From SIG77 sp045589595 (GTDB lineage: Bacteria > Verrucomicrobiota > Lentisphaeria > Victivallales > UBA1829): 64,000 nt of DNA. Below the pieces are notes generated by a model. It was not told the DNA's origin and did not search any database. It worked only from the letters and a program-made list of their open reading frames with translations. Position 1 is the first letter of the stretch; the number at the start of each line of letters is the position of its first letter. The position numbers and the translations under genes are program-made. The stretch is from contig JAZNPK010000022.1 in the NCBI GenBank assembly GCA_045589595.1, positions 1 to 64,000 on the forward strand. The letters are read 5' to 3'. Below are positions 33,801 through 35,027 of the stretch, one piece after another.

Positions 33801-34511
33801 GCTGTCAACAACCGTTCCGTTCAGCACAAAATATCCGGAGTTGCCGTGGGTCACGAGGTGAATGGCATCGTATTTCGTATCGCCGTGTTCCGCAAGATAA
33901 GCGTTGATGGTCCCCATGGGATCACTGTCTGCGGGATCCAGACGCAGCACATCCGCCTTTTCGGCAAGTGCCGCTTCCACATCGTCCGCATCGATCACGG
34001 AACCGCTGATGATGACCAGATCATTCCGTCCTCCGTCAACGGTCAGAGTATCGCCCATGGCAGATACAAAACCCAGATCGGACACACGGTCTTCGATCTG
34101 GGCAAACTGATTGACGTTCTGTTCAAATTCGCTGGACTGGTTATCGTTTCCGGATACAGAAAGGTTCGCTTCGGCAGAAGTTTCGGAGTCATTGGCAGAT
34201 TCGGAGTCATTGGCATTAACAGAGATGGCGCGTCCACCCGCGCGTGCAAAAGAAGCCTGCTCACCTTCAATGAGAGACTCCTGAACAGCATCTGTACTGT
34301 CTTCGCCGGCGGCTGACGCCTGCTGCTCCGCGTGATCCTCGCCCGCGGAAAGCTCCGCTTCGCTGACAAGCTGATCGTTCTCGCTCTCCGCCGCAGACTG
34401 TTCCGCCTGCTGCTGCTGAATATCCTGTACGTTCTGTGCGGCCTCTACCGCCTCGGCTGCTGCACCCGCTTCGAAAAGAATTCGATCCTCGAGTTTGAAA
34501 ATTGTACCCAT
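1..34511 (-). CDS. Giant repetitive surface protein (LEPR-like/DUF4347/beta-helix), C-terminus outside window
   Basis: One reading frame stays open from the ATG at 34511 to the window edge: 11,503 complete codons, roughly 1.1-1.2 MDa (estimate). Long antisense open stretches keep the same register from 672 to 34316, which argues against any frameshift. The start has an AGGAG ribosome site 7 nt upstream (34519-34523). Residues 7-16 read LEDRILFEAG, resembling the LEPR-xLL N-terminal motif of large PVC and proteobacterial surface proteins. An acidic Gln/Ser/Glu-rich stretch follows, then DUF4347 (about 163-325). The rest is Gly/Asn/Thr/Ser-rich beta-helix: LREAI-like module starts, GGAIY and FxxN motifs, and closing D-x-L-G-x-x-R...GAY motifs like choice-of-anchor Q proteins. 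From about 20 kb leftward it becomes beta-strand repeats of the type YNGTDQTVAALTYGNLTLSG. The secretion or anchoring end lies off-window. Likely a cell-surface adhesin; function is inferred from architecture only. Confidence 0.93.
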   Translation of the reverse strand, partial: MGTIFKLEDRILFEAGAAAEAVEAAQNVQDIQQQQAEQSAAESENDQLVSEAELSAGEDHAEQQASAAGEDSTDAVQESLIEGEQASFARAGGRAISVNANDSESANDSETSAEANLSVSGNDNQSSEFEQNVNQFAQIEDRVSDLGFVSAMGDTLTVDGGRNDLVIISGSVIDADDVEAALAEKADVLRLDPADSDPMGTINAYLAEHGDTKYDAIHLVTHGNSGYFVLNGTVVDSNYLAENSAAFRELGEHLTADGDILLYGCNTAQGEDGEAFVAELAELTGADVAASTDDVAGVDGDWTLDYDHGLVESVNITVDQYHYSLRDWAVTSLLDNNANGTLRYALTYAQSGDSVTITAPAGLLKLNKSLDIKDKSVSITAQNDVTVSAINMPVFNITETAAFNGEKMTVALTNLDISVTNGGTARAINATGTGADGKLYIELSDMNVLWDNGGRSLMYFNKVADVQIDGVHIDDQGKSGSTGRAYEFSNGGNVTFTGENSIIGGYLNNKGNAIYFNASRDLTISGTMNFRELTGGGSRNGLLVYFDGRNFTWNGNGQTIDCSTIYANGNSSNQYAGGYITVAAADSVKISNLDFAYMNDRGEANGSFMCIQNAADIQLENLTFRDGSIAQQKGSVIWAPIYVFADHVTMQDGVEVFDTQFTMKNVTFSNLTVRHNTNYNWYQGSMIIFDSGIDDAENEDTAIDNTTMTIEGAEFHDLGWHHTYTQDAAGTYGTYNNETALENQLFLTIEKIEELTGTEYTGLKYTRTLRDSGYLVSTGLVGFTGSRLELDGINATGIRANGGLFKATTGDIVLTNSTFGGASVYDAADNLLESKSIYITSDKHGGIAHVQEGDLTVDNVTISNLHLPGNSNGGAFYVSGTDANIDLNRITVYGSRDVNGNLLNRADGTPLYWGINLKYSGALLYATHAGDVSISNLNIRDINISDSGRSLIYIRTDGGDVTAENIVVDHMNFKNYGAIFNFAGSSQANADTMGGNLTLTGNNRFTNLTARTGGDHGSGGALIYMRGMDLTIGGTFYVDNLTYYANSAEAGMIFFTGQDMTMKADMTVKNVAVYENNKSAAAGASAHIRFYGRNLYVEDTGSDEITFKGWNAVSSIVFYGYNFTLKNAWFENTDNNGVVIPYAKDSACTIAVSSRMQSTELNGATFTMSGGGFRNIEGITRSTGVLMSLSYAMFDIDGITVDNVSIHNTTSNTVGNLLYLERSQGSISNSTFENITMTYTVGPNNNMDWRFGMMSVFYSDLVLDNVVFNAITSDTKRGLIHACRSSVTINGTADANGAGTKFTNIVTTSAMAAGGGQIYSGSRSTLTINGTNWTDGTTTNYGVEFSGNRMASNDTSRALIYGADTTEIFITGAKFYDNITTSPTSWGTAVFTTNGVTIADSLFDSNVNNSSTKGGGVILAYTTIDVTDSIFTNNTAARDGGVFWVDGSVAGSATTTSLLINNSIFTGNKALNGSGGVMYINGTNSNLRKFQITNSEFTDNSATKNGGVFHYATTSYNVYMNTPGVIKDSTFSGNTAGSAGGAIYLSTVARPTNNDRWASQLLLTNTTFENNAVTLSSGAVGGGAIYFLGAELNTENTVFTGNTSTAAGGAIYYAGGNGGLDNWNAGSGRWVYVDNTIFDSNTAATDGGAIYLLQKTYDVRIVLNVDTSLFTNNEAGGKGGAVLADRYTWTTFENSTFYQNKAANGAVLYQAETEYNKDSQVLVLNSTVFGNTTTATTSGTLDTQKTKQIYVANNIFAENDASYEIYITSAVATSHGDMKSWTTVTDAKGGNGKAKWYNTAPSARALYCNVFDRDYSTIYTGTIKGAKDSNGAPIDNILQKNGSVAANLHIFGDMVKQNIVSRSATEVFGTAAPELKLNGSNGIIPTLAVSSSADFSGLSQGGLYHFAALENTAFGHKEFYFQKSKDNGNTWTEWTRLDDAVFGSQFFFYSENPYQKTVTTSNGNVTLWVDDFVTSTGTTIQITIGQENYWTNVWDGWHNFNDDTILQRPSYNFEWYYSSGTGNDKASTSKGAFEYQLKADSQKEYFINTDMTYIDRHFVDGRGFFRDPRNVTPGAYQVNGYEVMVGATDDVWYQTENNRDDIYVLTAQDNKFAHDLASAAGMLTGKENIYIGNTTLTADNIAISASTNLIGLFENSTITGTGTLFSFSGYNQKIGAGGLNLVSGSGSMFVLNGAKTQMTISDSTLQGETLVETAGSGTLWKFTVDQVSAEVSGMAFDVALTANGSAIIRDSSFALDGAEGIISLAGGKLLTLDNVSVSGSGNAVMFELSGIALEVEGMELNGYSGTGSTFFSLNNVDATIRDLAVRNSSFTGNIANIAGKGEISFIDTVLENNAFASTAETAAFYANSTGALNLTFDGMTASGNSGWYISVAGSTGKIQLHEMDVKDGDRFLNYAGSGNLTLTDSAVRSMLNTAVVLTGTNAVINFSGNLFQHNAGNSTAGAIHGQLTGGSLTVTDTMFRDNSSKTASGGMHISGSSNAVVTMFEVEFRRSYSESADGGALSVISSDNTLTLTVDTAHFNANSTSGNGGAVYVADLAQAYFNRVTFDDNTARRLNGDLTFNTAAFGGAIYLKNTHTVINNGTYLRNTAHNGGAIYVEGSDLTVISSTFVFNSAGDGGSLIVLEKGEDGTVSNLNLANSLFQLNGVHEDFWCVDGDYVCGGSDSSAMQMWFCIFDKDLDKLGNLIEIGTYYDRLNYTESYYAKNDYLQMSGDTVINASSGQYRLKLLDTYLNMAFMPYEKGGNANNMINMFVSYGGSSYAPLLVLQKQITPNWLEAFGIYMITDTAVNGGLMTPVIEVHGSQYLLNGTEWKEGLARFNYVNMNTDARGYWRESDVYTLNDDYTLSYELTYWTAGSYQLNGASAHLYETKGSSSESLGFFVSFQDALDYAAYVSGTTGNGVMVSVADGMVANATSTDFGQIASGRFDNTSNFNANAFYAVGIRDSDYVNYGGLDAGEGYYNISIVASSERSGLRVPFTYDYYSVSNSFTGIQATLLLITGNGHLTIGSSADGQHTLRLQGPNKATSTVGDTNLHGGILRHGGKNGNGAPDTAMDWIMGEETLFDFSLTVDNVFVDGSSANYGGAFSLYAVQDVIIRNTVFKNLHSGRSGGAIYYVAPGTVHFTEVTDTTTTTANGAILPITNTYHFFEREINPTLLIEDTQFVNTTAGDIDFGWGDNPNPGYGGAVYLYDPASLNVRYSYTEAHVFNQSYTDANGVTYERGDISATEVKGYTTKQVFTQEYYEWSVTGNYTATVTINNTEFSDNLARSYGGAIYSYAILNLALTNSVFTGNRANVAGAVNVASSNTYLTVSNSTFEQNEADSRAGAMLLQNNYSLIESSAFYHNTGDDGGAIYFAVNQTPAMLPKMDIRVTSSTFDGNYARSSGGAIGIQQGSNTNFTTADGGGLNVNMDNLTFVNNHAGYSGGALTAHYFGAWSGILSVANSTFVGNWTDGSIGTKYYDMNATHSHIYHGGGGAIYVGVAGGSVVDGNISNIIYRQAENPYAYLALYNNLIVGNHSRGTGGMLVADDVLGSYGYAASSMQTVGGSWSPVGVLYGFYNVIGTLNGVFQIDVENVTGADAEAIFDVETQHVAGKYLLNEYRLLKMRNDLMSTDPELFAQLNRENFELALFNNSQLNLYAYRDMTPDENGNVDTDWYTLGFAAGNLNGLGAISLTVASSAQIQNGIILDVDAYGSYRTPFYSVGAAQNTEIFAWTEDAAGETDEYFTVTEVMTGLEDGSFSGMTLYVIASLIDFDSVLTVNAQNVTLIGQGVNVTRLNSRLNQNNIMEVNGTGFITLKNMSFNGSVVVNNYATLILDGVSFVGITQSVNGAEAIITANNYANVTIANSQFYDNDIEYAVDVNLSAAEISGYGKLVEGDVNILNTTMLSMTTINNERVTDPNHGKIRINSIEGGTLVMLNSIILSRIEVNGSLKNSDTYGTYIKTDYSYFAEDMIDNINEYGEDYSLSSANHVTNYHLLSFSASDNIFYSGDDAPASLLDVNGYLTPNAFRQVNVQNSSNKTWQISPAYGGVYVAYMVNPSDPGGADPYKYGSMTTLSVSMDYQYKDPESGFWFIFSDTNAYASTGDKDAPAYLYWWNSFNDMVVRNGVLLNSDIAGTARLTNVDTQNDTEVYRYSAGAVSSVLGRLSLVVNTHSAVDDPYDDYTTLSEAIDYAAQLSRENSAGNYTVTFDSSVFWTADENSSILNKATVAKNSASAYVYNHNGAKVTIDGLLTKTGENGEIMTRSLTLTSHDGAGTYLTDHNFFTTMYVSGGTLTLKNLIFTGPGEYGKTVQGEAQFISVQSANLYTDNVVFKDGLTAGSSSNRRGGTIIQRVSGGEVHLSNTQFLNNICGFMITYSNGKLGDCSFTNVDFIGNKVIKNGGGHLISLGELGNSTVSTVLFQDCNFRDNETTGTLIFMSYNAPAVVFTNTVFDSNTVRDTMIECDYNTGGMIYDKCVVVNNLVSGSDGHATALITHGEGPGLVITDTLIANNEIRNAVKGSGIIGDGDWNMGARAHSLIIANSEIVNNTITTAKDNLGGGGAIQIRIFGNQSSGWTSFVSILNSVITGNIFNYYHTESGSLVYDSYESDFYVPKLDTSWSDSGDSNVVKINIDIGYSVIGAITYNPNVKSTSLSNINFLNLDGTSTVYTLGSGSTDYGTSNYIGTIRKNWTYDTAYVHRSAGSSTTVADLKAGTQDWMSDLTSWNAEKVYGTANPVYSVDAGGNAYLYSTFEIPEWSVIRYNGVQVRLNSEGGSGFFFVEYSTNGENWTQFGSTISSTYGLGADKLVPQFVLNGYDRMGNDRSVYSSMGSVDYGDPSAIADGSKFKSVAGSDLAWIGSNFQIFAGTEVDTMFNDGNLDGYITLYGWRSDAVIPNDTNTGIIIAAGSSMNIASTDAISILTDLVVEENGSLVIGKDITLAGQRFNNSGSVEFGGGITLEDGLTMTNSTASTVKYTGADQTVIAGSYGQLVFGGSGTKSFDAAVYDAVDVSVLGALALLGADGKTGLHLTGNLTFTNTATGTASLSGVSVNGGTVIVNSGTVKMENLSISDVASGTGAVQVSGGATLVMNNVTVAENNTTSAMTIGDGSTVYMMNSTVVGSLYAGTTAITLDGTGKLIGLSSVITNRTATGGGSAFSDATKVNLLYSFSSDADAGNNFPTLFGVGTNLQPADGKAVQTLMPSTGKLSLADVKATGFTAEGAIAYTTDGTNWMGWDSATSAYVAYTGTVTQILTDARGYDRANLNNSEAWKYTAGAWQGGGYVAWIDTADGTKYFETVDAAADLAATMTGEVVVNVINDALMDDVSISGATASGITIKGSGTFSAIGSLTVDSADLVLTVSGLKISSGITITDIETLTVNSNSVVGGISAVSAGTVEIKDATLNGASSINAESLVLDNVLVSGVTGDFAVTFTGAEMTVTDSVFADNDGAISFDSSDTESSLQITDSIFRNNSQRGAVLFANGGSMTVTDSLFSNNTYQADEDTAYAGAINFTAANGELTIADSDFTGNTGNILGGALYTRSATLTVTGSTFVSNKVVDLNGGIYGDGGAIAFVPGVTNTASATIKDTLFQDNSATSYGGAIFFDGDTDMDHSITLEGVTMLRNTAYEGGALYGIDFTTVNMVNNTLVANKAGNSYAGGSLSIDDANVFLINNLMVGNASGGMFQDIAGNAWYYQAYNVFGSSLSVDSTNKIGIKLADVFGTSNEADLVVDENNLLQVVVTDANKSYLNRQGFMLAHFDDYGTTRYAWHTEGSSAWTGYDTYGDIVSVYESDIFDPIWKDATGDYRIGTYTTGAAQHDPSVAFSVDGVELVNYGRLSDVQVAVRMQASDVKAYTRDALLEAMKFGNTFYLMSETYDFGSTIVTRADNVFYGNNTILTNADGNDIFELRGGSLKLVTMTLNGDITVNDGGLFVAERSLLTGLQDGIVVNSGMAVLLNSTVGDSDGTMPNGSLLTINGDSVGKIVNTTIQSGDIAVNGNGKLEVLNSIVLSGVTSSADAVVTARFSAFSGAKADLAFADTTGNLYDQKAEDLFGTDYVLVNGMYELVTGNDKGAGAADNGVLVAVDSAYGLYYTQDVSFGDVVRNWYNFADPATVLNVDAVSGSWIQYSDLAGNDRLVMRGSNAVAAMGSFATFATISGLIVTTNTEDYVADDDKISLREAIVYAASHGGGTITFSSDLDGATITVTDGLLEWAAAHDVIIRGVSGSGSNAKAIDITITTNSTFFAVSNGSVTLDGVTLLTTSTSGSVLADVSGGRFILNNINLNSIDAADRNVITVSGTGAVTFSGAVSLSDIKAQSLIAGATSGTLQLSDFTAFKNMFSNAMFDLSGNGLVTLNNAMIYSNTAAGLLLSGGTASQVQVSDSRIYANTMTSGSLLTQSGSGSAMLVNCTLLANNTFGDAGGYVIDSAAGNLLVADTTIANHTYHALGAIRYTGAGNLQIVNASIAGQTVMTDATGTPLGAGVYVDNAAANVAILNTYIVGNEALNEAYDVVLNQAASYKDAYTLIGKLVDTAGVKTADGVYSYYDVTKQDVFSANAVPAVVVEEVGNTYRVLNDGVIAITEDSLAARNGIGVTLNGLNVAYLGGTEPFMTIANVAAFTVNGLFNPVLDQLGDTRSEYTAAGAWNGPLTYNVFTQSVYRTINETEAAELGQTTTVTWLDENGRFNSNDFRYYLSITDTWVSVKGWRIQNAGVNAEVNVEENMTLNINAADVELGVIRVNAGAKLMIESGNSLTLSRYLDNSGVVDVDGGMLTFGESAYVESSVDAEMYYRGIRSEGTTMIELADGTYGKLVLDDVTGIVQLRSGEYLFHQGIDISGSLTLRGMGTADSSEGTVVRFSQDDNVASLDRALILIRDVETLDDGNGNPVNINNVIDVTLQSMTVSGGSSATESFLTLGNIYAESANLTMLDVNVEDGRASNGSGVYLTGGSLDMTRVNFSYNHATGAGGAVVYVDAAAAGTIDSGVINLTDVTFSDDAAGMLLYLKGTAALSINNLMVNNMTGTSGRSAPSGLLYIGNSLTLTGNTISGITVNDSTFTGSLFDVRKAITFSNLVLNGAKVTGSLFTAESMAYDLTVTNSLITDSDMTSVVTVNGTGNFMMTDSTVFDNTFTQGAFQVTSLNAVMMTLANMTIVGNTTSTAAVYVSSSAATVQVANSILLGNTKDLVRNNGTVYSAYNITGIEEGDVTHHSGEYRYNNPTIRQVFGVDEVSMLALTTNASGAIDSTSMLTFDSGSIAVKNGILVGLDGNTLAVSRDGSNWTDIAGSTLYVAPAQIFNTDQSGEARTASWTAAGAFRGYETDGLFTTNSYRTIASADKYVWNDSVTAAELLDWLEVYTSEGVWTAMDGWRAAEVLENVNENTSITITAGTTMDVDHSNMTLGKLAVENTATLTVNGTLMTADMEVAGSVTLNGTLTAANTVMTEGGSLQVDGIASFTGTTFEIGSGAELDLNSGTFLLSDALINSGYLTFGDTQMQISTLTNNAGSTVEYAMTSDHQIITTEYDKLILNSEATQEFTDPLTIGTLEIVKGGYKNFAAGEFVIGDSVVIADGIQVQIRGAGAAETTFTRATGTTGSLFEIGSADASASDTTVIIDGVTLTGSSALDGSSATTGGLIHANNANLLITDSALRDGTADQGGAIYLNGGKLQMINSSITNCTAAAPFGDMGGGAIRIEGAADLLLLNTSILGNVSNYHGSAIYATNSGSIVLANTTVAGNISNGNGDYRGVEINNNNATLTVIDSIIAYNYNSASKTYSDYKSNTASDATTLVMSAIGNNNNSGIKVIYVMGEDPSALSSGATRLFDAYETVVFGEGNSAYSAFVPVIVTDDATGTDYVGLSTTSQANGGRYLYTNIDANGFVTGMGYDSRSEVKEDVAPTLVSVFGSFDGSTAEAVLTDQLGRSFVSTKYAIVGAYAAPAAMNTTVVTVSWDAAIGHTEDGVTLRDAINALVKSGVPETITFAADITEITIDVSLFGTIDIGSTLSINGLINEDGEMVKVNIVGGTLTAGGAFTVADNAVFTIKNLIVDGSGYTDTDAVFAVSGIAGDATPEGLVVSDVSMYGFNGATVFDMQTGTLSVSNAFIGDGLIQLAAGTAATFINTTLSNTTTTLEGGKTVTVTTVTENADGSTTENTKDVVLADAVLTLANVTAVNTNGGKIIDLTNGGTANAYNTIFYGETDLTNAYYSVFSSSADRNGTENVTGASAVNIFGYDTPALNSNDYGVYVIDINNSSLYSISNGVILGQDNNGSFFFARGGEGTAESPFVWYDADGNVVTGEITAITTDQLGNTRTAVTTVGAYQEAALSADIFTGYHFRTLVDGGNLTGYGSWDEIRWQISRNMLDWLTPDGWRMGSPTADSALSITISENTIVKLTENISLTNLTVAGTLTVADTAILTITDGSAANDLINNGTLEIAGSVALASGANWNNADGSMVTYDNAAVNSGIVFHDLSITGSVTASGMLDVDGDLTIIHDGVLTAKAGLDIAGSLILEDGANSITTLDLDYTVTDANTTWADASFGTDSKVVYGNGGVLIADDYAGLEITGTVTASADFSAAALSVTSGSTLVIDYVNNGDEWTAADATLTGAVEYRADGSNVVGSTYSVLKVTGDDVIFNSAVTVTDVMNVSGSNADLNGNDLTVNDLNVTAGSLDLGTGTTTVTGNFTVASGASADASGAVVTFNGTSAQNVAGILYKTLNFANSAKTVTGDLTVTDSFDAGDQSVSFSDDAVLTLGGTISNYTNVKADNITAIYNGTADGQTVAALTYGSLTLNGGSKVFATGATVVENAFTANASVDFGTASVTLNGTAAVAASVTLDAAEAAFTYGGGDQTVLALTYGSLALTGAGIKTVDSGFKVNTALTLDKDATLKLTYAVTGSEWTVANSTLNGTVEYAAGGSLIADAYAGLIISGDTTATSAFTAANLKVTGGKVLDLAYDVTADTVWSDGDLTGGTVKYSGGNSLVISNLAYGTLILAGTGTRTPGGDITAETIRLTGTDLVLAGNGVTLDAVSIVIDGTGVTDISNVEILTTETVDVRTAAVLKNVNISNGTTGLTVSADVTMENSSITGNNGTGVSVTGGTLNLLNVTIANNAGAGISQTAGTVNLMNVTVAGNSGTGVNVTGGTFRSINSIFAYNGWNNSAETYSDMYIASGVTATLISNVAGSYNMTDTALTSGIAHITYGTSFTTSSALFDASVYNFSGSSKYASLNLSSDTVTGTKYVAIRHSTIANGGKILTVEHDADGQIEAVSYSDTKTAAATAFFGTVSTGTRITADQIGGGILNDYGYIGSIATKGEIISTIVTNDGTGTGGTTLAQAIENVGLLLQDGAVITFADNVKTVVNAGAITINGLNIVLDGGSDVSISGMQLTVEGTGSGLTVRNLLLQDSASASTYTITVGDGVTVHAVNTTFSNAGIAVLNGGILNLANVTMFSANTGINILNNAGTVNLYNSIVAGGSVNSTGTVNAYYSAFTASPALTTDVYTTTGITDVTGIFGMAAALDGMVYKVDPAASSAIALQNSVMVGYDTANNQYVIARNQTNGEWNWTKADGSALESNATVNGYTTDQLGTVRGQNGITMMGAYDSGTVAADVFGKFYFRTTGDGDWTDAAIWEYSATVDGAYQSASGSWRMSSPTFETAEQVTVRSGHDVDITAGMKVSALVIDGSLTVAAGTLEITDALTNNGTLTVTGDISASGWTNSDGSTVIYNGTAAQNIANVAYANLILSGGAKTATTLDVNGDLENSAKLTVSALDLEGTFTNTGAVEITGTGSEWNSQSIGGTVTYSGAADSIVAGDYAILNLETAGTVKADSAFTAAKLNLDGNTTLSLNFATTGSEWTAADSTLNGTVIYNANYSKVVADTYSDLTVSGSSVTFNGNTEVTGTFASSGASVALNGMDLAAANINVTAGTLDLGTGSVTISDSFIIAAGASALASNGTVSYTGTDQNIAALSYNVLNLSNSGTKTASAAFSAASLNLANGVTLKLNYAVDTATTVWTAAALNGTVMYAADGSELIAADYTVLDIAGNTAADNAFTADTLRVNTGKALDLNFATTGSEWDVTMSELNGTVSYNSTAESIILQDTYGTLIITGTATANGAFSAGAMTVTDSGKLNLNYQTAGNEWTAGITTLNGLVTYNIADSKLIADDYAALTIAANVSAGSAFTAETLTVADSTSLTLNYATAGNEWNAEKSALNGTVVYTADGSKVVADTYNGLTIAGADTVMNGVVTLNGEFTLTGSVNAVNAEVIYAATANVIANSSITYGDLTFTTNAKTIVGDLLTVNGDFNAGDQTVAFSDGANLVLSGAFSNYSGMTDLSNITTTYNGTDAQNIAGLTYGDLYLTNSAKTLTGDATVTGLFSSTADVDLGSNQFTMNEYSIADGKVFDAAEADVIYAFAGAQTVITTTYGSLTLNGEKSFTGNITSNGAVTLTGGTSLNGSGNILTAKGGVRLSGGPGSVAVNSLTITGSATGTNAVTVENVNAVLTQVNISGNGGTGLSVTGNVAVTMENSSVTGNASGVSVTDGTLNLLNVTIANNDGAGISQSAGTVNLMNVTVAGNNAGIDVAGGLFRAINSIFAYNWNGTAYNDITFATGVTREMVSNVEGVTYGDTLETSSALFDAAAYDFKADHAEIKLTLDSVTGTYYVPVRTQTIANGGMILTVERTDGQITGAAYSDSKSGSQTAFFGTVSTGTQITADQIGGPIVNDYGYIGSIATTGTELSLTVTVGGDAPVAGETTFRQALENAKLLLLKDAVIEFAAGVDTVTLTGDLDFVSGDMNLTISGTGSLILTGGATFSVDTASFTATGLTFQGTDLAVIGDTTAHIINATFMPASITDAAGISVAQGATLNLANATLVNLANSSAVLNNAGTVNAYNSIIVGTTVNNGTLNGYYSAFGGNVSLNENVYSSVYADANASVKSIFGYDSLTMISGKPVYKVNDADSSTAALQNSVMVGYDADNGKYVIARTKTGTDWNWMYLDGSAPSGVVTGYTTDQLGTTRGQNGVTMMGAYDIGTVSESAFAAYHYRTKAHAAGNWDNATIWQYSSDNATWQDASGSWRMTMPTLSNSLSVTITAGSTVTIGASMEMDQLTNNGTMIIANGATLTIADGDGTDFVNNSSLTVTGALNIASGAAWNNGTASSVTYNGADQTVADNSYATLTLSGSGTKTAGTLSVATALTVDTGVTMSADSITGSNSLVNNGTIETGTLTHTGTLTNNGTLTITGTGSSWTAQTIGGTVNFNGTSDTVIASTYNTLNLNGSAKTLSGDVTVNGDLTANADVDFGTHTVTLGGDFTATATVDAADATVIYNGADQAVADLVYGNLTLTGSGNKAISGDLTVNNDLTVSGTAAVDFGTNTVTLGGTFTVSGGTVDAADATVNYNGANQAVAALTYGNLTLSGSGTKTATDVTVNTALTVNSGVALNAANISGTSAITNDGTMTVFGAIKAASLTNNSTVETGSLVLSGTLSNSGTLTITGTGSSWSVQTIGGTVNFNGTSDKVVASTYNTL
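1490..6735 (-). repeat. Large tandem module (about 4.26-4.28 kb) in the giant gene
   Basis: Two similar blocks lie in tandem. The segment encoding TTDQLGTTRGQNGVTMMGAY occurs near 1501-1555 and again near 5776-5830 (offset 4275 bp, 1425 codons). The segment encoding ADQIGGPIVNDYGYIGSIAT occurs near 2424 and 6681 (offset 4257 bp, 1419 codons). More diverged versions of the closing motif are near 9645, 10810, 12650 and 14660. Each block appears to run from an LREAI-like start through beta-helix, the D-x-L-G...GAY motif, a GxW/WRM segment and then beta-strand repeats. Confidence 0.75.
23900..30400 (-). repeat. Pmp-like GGAIY/FxxN beta-helix region of the giant protein
   Basis: Here the translation is dominated by turns such as GGAIYYVAPG, GGAVYLYD, GGAIYSYAILNLAL and GGAIYLLQKTYD, alternating with FxxN motifs (FTGN, FDSN, FENN, FTNN). 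This pairing of GGA[ILV] and FxxN is the hallmark of Chlamydia polymorphic outer-membrane protein repeats, which form right-handed parallel beta-helices. It spans roughly residues 1,370-3,540. No autotransporter barrel can be seen because the C-terminus is outside the window. Confidence 0.7.
33540..34025 (-). other. DUF4347 domain of the giant protein
   Basis: Residues about 163-324 match the DUF4347 pattern found near the N-terminus of very large bacterial surface proteins. Visible landmarks are IHLVTHG (His222, codon 33846-33848), the run DILLYGCNTAQG (Cys265, codon 33717-33719) and LTGADVAASTDDVAG. A His followed about 40 residues later by Cys after hydrophobic strands is the arrangement of clan CD (caspase-like) peptidases. 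A proteolytic role is therefore possible but is inference; the family is formally of unknown function. Confidence 0.85.
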
Positions 34512-34625
34512 GTTGTCGCTCCTGTCTCGTATTTTTGACTCCGGGCGACTCTGCCAAGTCAACCCGAAAATTTGTTTCTGATCCAATCATCAGGGCATAA
34601 TGCCCCCATAGTCATACTGATATTA
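34512..34625 (-). promoter_or_regulatory. 5' leader of the giant gene
   Basis: About 113 nt lie between the predicted transcription start and the ATG. Read on the minus strand it can form three small hairpins: GGGCAT/ATGCCC (about 34591-34605), TGAT/ATCA (34579-34592), and CGGG..GACT / AGTC.CCCG (34542-34566). The AGGAG ribosome site at 34519-34523 follows. It matches no riboswitch class I recognise. Confidence 0.4.
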
Positions 34626-34631
34626 TTCTAT

Positions 34632-34659
34632 ATTATACAATATAAGTGCGAAAAGTCAA
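34632..34659 (-). promoter_or_regulatory. Sigma70-type promoter of the giant gene
   Basis: On the minus strand TTGACT (34654-34659) is followed by a 16-bp spacer and TATAAT (34632-34637), giving a start near 34625. It lies well after the trpS terminator, so the giant gene has its own transcription unit. Confidence 0.75.
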
Positions 34660-34670
34660 TAGCATTTTTG

Positions 34671-34929
34671 CGTCAGATGACAAAAAAAGTCAAAAATTTT
34701 TAATCGAAATGTAAGATTCCGGAACCGCCCCTGCCGCAACCATACCAAAAACAGCAGATTTGCACCCGGATAAATATTTACTGTTTTTCAGTATCAAAAA
34801 GCAATTATGATTTATCATTCCATTTTTACTGTTTTGTGCCTGTTTTTATCATTTTCAAAGTTGATTAATGATTTATTTTTCGGCATTTTCAAAAAATCAA
34901 AACTGTAAATAATATTTTCATTTTTATAC
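34671..34929. other. AT-rich gap without a recognisable gene
   Basis: This is very AT-rich sequence with poly-A/T runs between the giant-gene promoter and the trpS terminator. No ORF, tRNA or clear structured element was seen. It may hold upstream promoter (UP-like) or regulator sites for the giant gene, but nothing specific is supported. Confidence 0.5.
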
Positions 34930-34968
34930 AAAAAAAGCGGAGACGCGATTTATTCTCACATCTCCGCT
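34930..34968 (-). terminator. Intrinsic terminator after trpS
   Basis: On the minus strand AGCGGAGA (34961-34968) pairs with TCTCCGCT (34936-34943), followed by a T-run (34930-34936). It lies about 60 bp past the trpS stop codon and closes the ileS-trpS operon. Confidence 0.85.
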
Positions 34969-35027
34969 CTGAAACGGCATCCCCCCTGCAGCGCAGAAGC
35001 GAAACCGTCTGTCTTTATGCTGTCTGG

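Noticed and set aside
1..34511. CRISPR array or many short genes in the repetitive left half
   Set aside because: Repeats are protein-coding, whole-codon in period and diverged; there is no short direct repeat/spacer pattern and no stop codon in the main frame.
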